DNA from: Seiridium cupressi
Taxonomy: Eukaryota > Ascomycota > Sordariomycetes > Amphisphaeriales > Sporocadaceae
Length of the DNA: 64,000 nt
NCBI GenBank assembly: GCA_036674765.1
Contig: JARVKI010000009.1
Location: 310,001 to 374,000, forward strand
Direction: 5' to 3'
Below, piece by piece: positions 57,484-64,000 of this stretch (positions within the stretch are counted from its first letter, which is position 1; the number at the start of each line of letters is the position of its first letter). The notes beneath the pieces were generated by a model. It saw only the letters and a list, made by a program, of their open reading frames with translations. It did no database searches and was not told the origin of the DNA. The position numbers and the translations under genes are program-made.

Positions 57484-58464
57484 TGTAATGTTCACGTTTC
57501 AAGCACCTTAGGCGCCGAGTTGTTGCGCTGCTGTATAATGGAAGAAGACGCGCAGGCAGTTTAAACAACGAAAAGACGGAATGTACCTGGGGGGATCTTA
57601 GGCGTTACTTTTGAATGAAGATCAGGATGAGATGCGATTGTGGGGAAAAGCTCGCAATGCATTCCGCCATGCGGATCCACAGTCAGACTATATGTATACT
57701 AGGTTGTCAGACCTTGATATCCTAACACAATATTCTATCTATATATATCAAGGATAGACAGCCTGGTGTGCTTCTAGGGTCAAGAAGTTTCATAAGTGGC
57801 GCTCCTACGTGTTAGGTTACATAGGTAGTTAGTTCTTGACACCACTGCCAGAAATCGGACTCATGGCGTCACGCATTCAACCTCGCCAAAGACCCCCCAA
57901 TTAATGTACATGGAACGAGTGTGTTTAAAAGCTGCGACTGATCAGCGAATTGAAAAGCAAAGGTCTTATAAGGTCTAGTTAGGGCATAGATAGATTGGAT
58001 GTGACTATCGCAGGTTGCCAGTCAAGTAGGTAGTTTAATTCCCATCACAAGGGATAGTTGGATAGAGTTTGGTTATATTATCCGGTCCTCGCTACCCATG
58101 TACTCATTTTACCGTCAAGTTAGGGTCATTTGTCGCCCTTTCCGGCCTGTTTCTTACGTGTTTCCCACATTTTTGCCACATTTTGCTCATGAGGCATGAT
58201 TTATTGCTCGAAACACATCCCAAAATAGAAATCTTTGGCCCGAGTTGCTGAGGTGCTCACTCCCTACTTTCATCCTACGTCTTTATAATAAATAATGCCA
58301 AAAAATCAATGACGTCTTGCCTTGCCCGCTATTTTATGGTCTTGGACACAACGGCATGCCAGATGACATATTGTCTGTTGACATTCCTAGTGAACCTCCT
58401 TAATTACACATTTACGTGGCCTCGCGGCGGCTGCTTCAACTGCCTGTGCTCTATAGCCATGAGT
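57484..58464. other. Intergenic AT-rich region
   Basis: About 1 kb between the phosphatase promoter and the 3' end of a broken APH gene. It is AT-rich at 57700-57760 (tatatatatcaag) and otherwise without features. No supported gene. Confidence 0.4.
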
Positions 58465-59392
58465 CTAGGCATCAAGATCCTGTCCTACAAACCTCATGAG
58501 AGCAGCTTCCTTTACGTATGGTTTCAGGATCCGTTCGATTTTCTCAGCCCAATCATCCGACCAGTCGAAGTAGGTGAAGCATAATGCATATTCCCAGTAT
58601 GAAGGATACCAGCCAGCGGATTCCCAATCCACGATAGCTGTGACGAGGTATGACTTGCCTGAACCAGAGGAGAGATCACCCTGTTCTAGAACAAGTATAT
58701 TCTTTCGTTGCAAATCACCATGCGTAAACACGCTTTCATGGCCACTGAATACGGTCGCGAGATGTCGGGAGAAGAAATCCGATGTCCACGGTTGTCTTCC
58801 CCATTCCTCCCAGTTTGCCCGAGATTTTAAGGCCAAAGCTCGAGATATATCCTTTTCGTCGTCAAAGGGTCCTGAGATGAGGGGATCTTTCTTCTGGTAC
58901 GAAAAAAAAAAAAAAAAGCGGTGAGGCAAAGGACCACCACAAACAGCACTGAAAGTCTTTGGCGATCGGAGCGCACGTACGCAATCGAAGGCTCGTCTTA
59001 GTTGTGCCACAATGGGCTCTTTTTTCTTCCTCAGACAGAGTTGGCCAAATATCGCTAAGAGGTACGCCTGGGATGAATTCCATGATGATAAAGAGCTTTT
59101 ATCCTTCTCGGTACATCGCATAAAGGCGGGAAGTAGGGACTTCCATGTTTTCTAATAGCAAGAGCGCGTGGCCCTCGTTTTCGAAAACGACAGCACCGTA
59201 TTTGACTACAAAGAGGTCATTGACGAGAACAGTACGTCGCGACCTCGAGTCAAATATGCTGGGAAATTCTGTAGTTGCCGCTTCAATTTCAGCCGATGTT
59301 GGAAGGGGGCCTGGTAGCCATCCCTCTTCACGAACCCATGGAAGCTTCAGAGGAGGCATATGTATGTTTGCCATCCTGTATGGCTTTGCCAA
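58465..59392 (-). pseudogene. Second broken APH-like phosphotransferase gene
   Basis: The minus strand begins with an APH-like N-terminus (MPPLKLPWVREEGWLPGPLP; later VPTSRLYAMYREG). It then hits an in-frame TAA (about 59101-59103) where family members continue. The same frame goes on as KLFIIMEFIPGVPLSDIWPT. In the A6 run near 59023-59028 the frame must change by one base to continue as EPIVAQLRRAFDCVRALRSP. The rest is open to the stop at 58465. It includes a T16-encoded Phe run, the catalytic HGDLQRKN (FTHGDLQRKNILV) and the DWE metal motif (IVDWESAGWYPSYWEY). So the kinase core is intact but separated from its N-lobe by a stop and a frameshift. I see no intron that would remove both. Substrate unknown. 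Confidence 0.75.
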
Positions 59393-60009
59393 AACGATGA
59401 AGGGCTGTTGGCGAGTATAAAGGCACTGATTTATATTGTTGATACGCTAAGGAAGGGAATCTTCCTCCGTGCTCTCTGGAAGCTACCTTATGTACCTGAA
59501 TACTGTGACGCACAAACCATCTGGTCTGTACTCAAGTACCAGTCACGTGACCTGGACATACAGCGGCTCTCATTTTACGCGCATATCGAGCAACTGGGGC
59601 GAAAAGGGGAGGCGTAATTGATGGGTTCCGCTATGACTTTATAGGTGTACGATGTGGATTGCAGCGTCACTGAGTTGTCGCCAATGCATCGGTCTAAAGC
59701 GTGGGTTCTGTGTTATGGTCACAATATTACGCGATGACTAAAAAGCTGCATTGCCGGAACCTCTGGTGGATGAGCCAAGGATTCATGTCAAAAAACACCA
59801 AAGTCGGATTTGTGCGGTAAGTCGTCCAGAGTTTCTACTGCTTTTCCGCAACGACTGTCTCGTGCTACGAGTCGAAGTAAAGAGTGATAGACGAAGAAAT
59901 ATACTAGAGAAATGCTCCGCCATGAATCGCCAAAGTTGAGCAACTGCCTGTTGGACGAACGACCAAGGAGTAATAGTGATGTTTGGTTGGTCCCAATTTG
60001 TGAGCTACG
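59393..60009. other. Intergenic region upstream of the APH remnant
   Basis: About 0.6 kb containing a palindromic GTCACGTGAC (59542-59551), the same CACGTG core as in the RPS23 promoter. The second half (59720-60009) should contain the missing first half of the rhomboid-like gene, but all frames are interrupted. Confidence 0.4.
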
Positions 60010-60498
60010 ATGCGCCAGCTGCTGACACTGCGATCGGTTAGCATAAGAAGAGCTCAGTCGATTTTCTTCCGGTACATAGTCGGGGTGGTGCTCTCGAGCG
60101 GTTTGGGCCCGCGCGCCGTGGTAAATCTCGCCCTCGGTTCTCAAATATCAGCCAGTGCAGCAGCTGCGTATGACCATTCGGCGCTGTCCACCGAATTCAA
60201 ACAACATTGTAGCTCTGGTGGAGCTAGTGGGATCGTGTATGGTCTGATGACCACCATGGCGTGCTTGGCCCCAAAGCTGTCAATTCTGGGCATTCCCCTT
60301 GGATTGGCAATTTCTCTCTACATAAGCAGGGACATATACGCAGTTTTGAACAACACAAATGTGAAGAAGATTCAAAGTACTCCGGGAGCTGCGGAGGCCG
60401 GCCTTACTGGTCATGCGGCTCATGCAGGGGGCGCTGTTTTTAGTTTGGCGTTTGGAGTTATGGCACGACGATCTTTGGGTAAAACCATCATACGTTAG
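60010..60498 (+). CDS. Rhomboid-like (S54) intramembrane protease fragment
   Basis: A frame of 162 residues. It contains the rhomboid serine motif GASGIVYGL (Ser73 if counted from 60010) in a hydrophobic segment, and the histidine motif GHAAHAGGA (His138) in the last one. These are the catalytic dyad pattern of rhomboid TM4 and TM6. SIFFRYIVGVVLSSGL near the start fits TM3. The first two transmembrane helices, with the conserved HxxxN element, are absent. The sequence before 60010 is interrupted in every frame, and I find no splice-consistent upstream exon. The copy is therefore probably truncated or decayed, or has an N-terminal exon I could not detect. The true start is uncertain. Confidence 0.55.
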   Translation: MRQLLTLRSVSIRRAQSIFFRYIVGVVLSSGLGPRAVVNLALGSQISASAAAAYDHSALSTEFKQHCSSGGASGIVYGLMTTMACLAPKLSILGIPLGLAISLYISRDIYAVLNNTNVKKIQSTPGAAEAGLTGHAAHAGGAVFSLAFGVMARRSLGKTIIR

Positions 60499-60741
60499 CA
60501 GCCCCCTTTTTGAAGCGAGGTCAGTACTTGTCTTTGACTTTATGGTTTTGACACAGAGCCCGTCAGTGTCTAAATAGAAGGACGTATTAGTTCAACAACT
60601 GCGTCACGTTGTTTCCAATAACAAGACTGTCCGTATTATATATACGCTCCATAAAAGCTGTGTAAATATATTCACCTAAACACTACCATACTAGAAGATG
60701 GTCCATAAATCTTATTGCTCTTCTTTTTTGGAACCAGGCAA

Positions 60742-61146
60742 TCACCGCGACTCGAAAGATGCATAATCTAGCCCATCTGTTTCCCTCACCATCAAAGCGA
60801 CTCTTTCATGCATCCCCAATCCTCCTTGGTTGACCTGATACAGGGACGTTGCCTTAAATTCGGGGAGTTCGTGGATCCCTTTGGTCATGGTGATGCCTAT
60901 GGCTCTCGCGTTCTGTTTGGCCAGCTCATTCACGACTTCCACCGAGAAAGCAACGCGGTTGATGTTGTGTAGCCACAGATAGTGATTCTGGATGTAGCCA
61001 AGCACAACATCTTCGCTCGGGCCAGGACACTGGCAGTTGTGGCAGTGTGCGATTTGTCGTGAGGTCGGAATAGCGCGCGAGTCGATGGGAACAAAGCAGC
61101 CCCAGGGCCAAGTATGCCTCGCGGGAATAGAGGTAGATACAGACAT
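60742..61146 (-). CDS. Possible small protein of unknown family (134 residues)
   Basis: An intronless frame from the ATG at 61146, right after a CAG acceptor-like sequence, so a leader intron is possible. The composition is protein-like. There is a Cys/His cluster (HCHNCQCPGPSEDVVLGYI), then a mixed alpha/beta-looking segment (NRVAFSVEVVNELAKQNARA and KGIHELPEFKATSLYQVNQG), and an acidic end. There is no signal peptide. The Cys spacing is too sparse to call a zinc finger. I do not recognise it; it could be a full small gene or the tail of a decayed one. Confidence 0.45.
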   Translation of the reverse strand: MSVSTSIPARHTWPWGCFVPIDSRAIPTSRQIAHCHNCQCPGPSEDVVLGYIQNHYLWLHNINRVAFSVEVVNELAKQNARAIGITMTKGIHELPEFKATSLYQVNQGGLGMHERVALMVRETDGLDYASFESR

Positions 61147-61628
61147 GCTGTTGGAATCAAAGTTTGTGACCAGTCAGCAAATAGGCTACCAGGTCGTCGG
61201 GGCCATTCATTCCTTACATAACTCCTTGCCCTCAGTGCATCGAAGTTTTTGTTTTGTTTCCCGTCTTTATTGTTGCACAATGATAGTGCCGCAAACCCAT
61301 TTCTCTATGTCAATCCATTATGTCGACTTGAGCGAGAGTCGTGTACTATTATAACACTTCTATTGTGGATAATGTGATGAACAGATAGATGGCACGTGGC
61401 AGAGTCTAGACCCGAAGTCAGACACATGTTTGTGTAGGACTCGGAACCTACGCCATTATGAGACAGTTCACCTTCCCATGCTTCATACGCTAATTGACTC
61501 AGGTGAAGTACGGAGTTTTGATGTTTAAGATTTGTCGTTGGGCCACAAGTCGTTATTAGTTGGACTGCTTTCATCGAACACATTACAATGAATGGCGCCA
61601 GGAGAAGTAATCATGATGTGGGGGGAAA

Positions 61629-61728
61629 NNNNNNNNNNNNNNNNNNNNNNNNNNNNNNNNNNNNNNNNNNNNNNNNNNNNNNNNNNNNNNNNNNNNNNNN
61701 NNNNNNNNNNNNNNNNNNNNNNNNNNNN
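61629..61728. other. Assembly gap (100 N)
   Basis: Exactly 100 undetermined bases, the conventional placeholder for a gap of unknown size. It borders the pentanucleotide repeat that probably caused it. Confidence 0.97.
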
Positions 61729-61812
61729 AGAAAAGAAAAGAAAAGAAAAGAAAAGAAAAGAAAAGAAAAGAAAAGAAAAGAAAAGAAAAGAAAAGAAAAG
61801 AAAAGAAAAGGA
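61729..61812 (+). repeat. (AAAAG)n microsatellite
   Basis: At least sixteen tandem copies of a five-base AAAAG unit, running out of the gap on its left side and ending in imperfect gaaagg copies. True copy number is unknown because of the gap. Confidence 0.95.
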
Positions 61813-62452
61813 AAGGAAAAATGAACAGTATCGAACGTTCTAAAGAGGTTGCATGACTGTACCCCCAATATCAATAAAATACTTACTCAAACAGGTACAT
61901 CTTGGTAGAACTGTAGATAGGACGTGGCATTTGTCATCCCATACTAGGAGTCCCCAAACGGCATGCCCGATCGAAAACTAGTGCATCAGAGCATAGTCTA
62001 AAATTGGTATCGAAATGTACAGTCGTTTAACAGAGCCTAGCCTGTTTGGCCGAATCCTGCCGTGTCCCCCGACTTGACGTTTGTGGATACTAGTGTAGTC
62101 GCAATGCGAGTGCGAGCCGGCGACATATTTCCCACCACCATCTGTCCGTCGCCGGAGATCTGACCCTCCGCCGACCCACCGGCTGCCATCTCACAGTATA
62201 AAGAGCTCAAAACCATCACTCCGCGCATGGGGTTATTTTCAGTCCGTGGTGGAGAGGCACCATTATCATGTGGCGGGTCACTCGGGAAACTGTGGCATTC
62301 TGGTCTCTTCCCGCCCGAAAGCTCACAGTGCCTTGAACCAAGTATAAGTCGGACGACATGCGCCGGGCGATATGGGACAATCAACCAGCACAACCACCTC
62401 GCACCAGGCCGATTTATCTTCATACTTTGATGCCCTCTCATCCGGCTACAAA

Positions 62453-63456
62453 ATGACTACTCCAAATATATGGCTTATCACCGGTGCTACGAGCGGCATC
62501 GGTCTCGAGCTTGCTAAGGCCGCCCTCGCCGCTGGCCACACAGTCATCGCAGGCTGTCGCGATATGTCCAAGAACCCTGAGTTGACGGCCGAGTTGGAGA
62601 AGCTGGGCGCTTCCTGGTTGCAGCTGGACCTAGCTGCTAGCGATGTCGAGGCAAAAGTCCAGGAGACTATTGTCAAATTCGGCCACATTGACGTTCTTAT
62701 CAACAATGCCGGCTATGGCGTAGCAGGAGCTATCGAGGATATCAGGTAAGACCATTCTCTCTTTCATAGTCGCTGCCATCCTGTATAACATGCAGCACCC
62801 CGAAAGAAAGCTGACCTGTCATATAGTGTTGATCAAGTCAGAGGCCAGTTCGATGTCAACGTCCTGGGTCCTTTACGCACCATCCAGGCCGTTCTTCCAT
62901 CGATGCGGCATCGCAAGTCCGGCACCATTGTCAACATCGGCAGTTCCAATGGCATCGCTTCCATGCCCGGGCTAGGAGTCTACAGTGCCAGCAAGTTCGC
63001 TGTAGAAGGTAAGCCGTTCGCCAAGTCGACGTGTCACATCTACGTGTGAGTACCACGGCTAATCATGTGTGTTCAGGCCTGACGGAAGGCCTGCAAATGG
63101 AATTGGCAGGCTTCGGGATTCGCGTCCTGCTCGTTGAGCCGGGTTTGATTGCAACTCGGTTCGCGGACCCCAAAGGCTCTGGTGTGATGGTGCCGCTCAC
63201 CGAACCATACAAAGGAACTGCTGCGGACCAAACCTTGCGGGCTGTCATGAACGCTGGTGCAGCTGGCATGGGAGGCAGCGCGGAGAAGACGGCGCTCCGC
63301 ATCATTGAGGCGGTTGACGGCACGGGCTTTTTCAAGAGCAAGGAGGTAAAGCTAAGACTTGTTTTGGGTGCCGATGCCGCTGGCGGAGTCCAAAAGAAAG
63401 GACAGGAGTATCTTGACTTGTTTGACGAGCTGAAGGGCGTATGGGACAGCATCTAG
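62453..63456 (+). CDS. Short-chain dehydrogenase/reductase (classical SDR)
   Basis: Exons 62453-62745, 62827-63008 and 63077-63456 encode 284 residues. Classical SDR motifs are in order: TGATSGIG cofactor glycines (residues 10-17), DVLINNAG, the Ser region NIGSSNG, and the YSASK catalytic pair (Tyr150/Lys154) just before intron 2. These are followed by VLLVEPGLIATRFAD. The lack of an acidic residue at the end of beta-2 (CRDMSK) favours NADP(H). The overall pattern resembles the 17beta-hydroxysteroid-type fungal SDRs, but the substrate is unknown. An in-frame ATG at 62372 would add 27 residues, but the shorter start places the Rossmann fold at the usual position. It converges with a DUF1772 gene 225 bp away. 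Confidence 0.9.
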
Positions 63457-63680
63457 CCAGTCTTCTGGACAGGATTCACAGTTTAATCCGTGATAAATTG
63501 GTAATATTGTTCATATTTGATAGATACATTTATAAACCACGCAACAAGGAGCTTTGATTAAGTGCAATCAATGGATGTTTCTTAGGCAAGACTTCTATTT
63601 TATAATAGTTCGCTTTAAGCAAATGATAACACAGTATTTCAAACAAATGTCAACCCCACTGATCCCCTCATCCATCCCGG

Positions 63681-64000
63681 TCAGATCGACAACAGATTCC
63701 AAACCGCCAGCCCACTACCGACAAGCGGCAGCATGGCTCTCACAAAGTTCAGCCTGCTCCACTTGCCCAACGCCTTCCTCGCGGCCTGCAACTCCAGCTC
63801 CCCGCCTTTCTCCTGGGCCCCCTTCGCCATCATGCCCTCGAGCTCCCCAATGGTGCCCAGGATGAACAGCAGCGTGAACGGCACGATGCCCACGGTCAGT
63901 GCGCCGGCGCCGGCAAAGCCGCGCCACTCCAGACCGCGCGAGCAGTACGCATAGGCCACGCTAAAGTACGAGGCGGTGATGGCGACGGCAGCGGGCGGCA
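63681..64000 (-). CDS. DUF1772 / anthrone-oxygenase-like membrane protein, C-terminal part (cut by window end)
   Basis: The minus-strand frame is open from the window end to a stop at 63681 (about 106 codons; N-terminus outside). Hydrophobic helices (AAVAITASYFSVAYAY and GALTVGIVPFTLLFIL) precede a polar helix. The tail has KWSRLNFVRAMLPLVGSGLA, the WxxLNxxR...LP pattern that marks the C-terminus of the DUF1772 (anthrone oxygenase-like) family. Members oxidise anthrones to anthraquinones in polyketide clusters or have unknown small-molecule roles. Assignment rests on this C-terminal part only. Confidence 0.65.
   Translation of the reverse strand, partial: PPAAVAITASYFSVAYAYCSRGLEWRGFAGAGALTVGIVPFTLLFILGTIGELEGMMAKGAQEKGGELELQAARKALGKWSRLNFVRAMLPLVGSGLAVWNLLSI

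Larger units (their letters stand above)
61147..62452. other. Intergenic region with assembly gap and pentanucleotide repeat
   Basis: About 1.3 kb. It holds a 100-N gap, an (AAAAG)n array and the SDR promoter. A TATAAA-like element (cagtataaagagc) sits near 62196-62208, about 250 bases before the SDR start. No gene is supported; the Lys-rich open frames here come from the repeat. Confidence 0.45.

Noticed and set aside
59788..60144. 118-codon minus-strand frame upstream of and overlapping the rhomboid-like fragment
   Set aside because: Antisense to the rhomboid frame over its first part; no motif, likely chance.
61588..61874. Lys- or Phe-rich open frames around the gap
   Set aside because: Translation of the (AAAAG)n repeat and N bases.
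62372..62452. Earlier in-frame ATG for the SDR gene
   Set aside because: It would add 27 Ser/Thr-rich residues before the Rossmann fold; classical SDRs start close to the TGxxxGIG motif, as with the 62453 ATG.

Overview
This window looks like nuclear DNA from a filamentous ascomycete (Pezizomycotina; Sordariomycetes is my best guess, by inference only). Three things support this. Almost every protein gene is split by short introns of about 50-60 bp with GTAAGT-like donors, CTAAC/CTGAC-like branch sites and CAG/TAG acceptors. The gene families are fungal: DUF3433, DUF3431, NmrA-like, fungal Hook and an IRA-type RasGAP. There is also an intron-bearing tRNA-Glu. I resolved exon structures by joining reading frames at splice sites and checking phase; all coordinates are 1-based in this window.

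Layout. 1-1394 (-): N-terminal part of the vesicle tether USO1, cut by the window edge and head-to-head with RAT1 (2470-5515, +). 7008-15342 (+): a 12-exon neurofibromin/IRA RasGAP. 16160-17441 (+): NmrA-like oxidoreductase. 17577-22182 (-): a large DUF3433 membrane protein with a Ser/Thr-rich mucin-like ectodomain. 24310-25401 (-): secreted, probably GPI-anchored protein. 27172-28200 (-): DUF3431 protein with a one-base frame break. 30339-34343 (-): JmjC / zf-4CXXC_R1 / AT-hook chromatin protein. 34486-34830 (-): possible small gene. 35140-36348 (+): COQ2. 36674-38062 (-): broken APH-type kinase. 38708-39296 (-): RPS23, sharing a promoter with a conserved uncharacterised gene (39707-40591, +). 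41453-41873 (+): secreted I9-type inhibitor. 42000-45139: gene-poor, with gene debris and a poly-G / gap / poly-C knot. 45140-47578 (+): Hook. 48101-49253 (-): RPN8. 50302-51268 (+): ADK1. 51778-52569 (-): Sws1/ZSWIM7-like SWIM protein. 52767-53136 (-): small membrane protein. 53474-54729 (-): HEM13. 55679-55768 (+): tRNA-Glu(CTC). 56462-57483 (-): histidine phosphatase. 58465-59392 (-): a second broken APH gene. 60010-60498 (+): rhomboid-like fragment. 60742-61146 (-): possible small gene. 61629-61812: assembly gap plus (AAAAG)n. 62453-63456 (+): SDR. 63681-64000 (-): DUF1772/anthrone-oxygenase-like gene running off the end.

Most genes are conserved housekeeping functions: secretion, RNA turnover, Ras signalling, ubiquinone and haem synthesis, ribosome, proteasome, nucleotide balance and endosome transport. 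They are not arranged as a pathway. The accessory stretches (about 22-30 kb, 36-38 kb, 41-45 kb and 57-64 kb) carry the lineage-variable genes and visible decay: two APH genes with stops and frameshifts, a DUF3431 gene broken at a homopolymer, a rhomboid lacking its first half, and a 100-residue coding remnant. I did not find a convincing new multi-gene system. The observations most worth following are the frame breaks (real decay, sequence error or recoding), the SDR/DUF1772 pair at the right edge, and the domain combinations of the JmjC and DUF3433 proteins.
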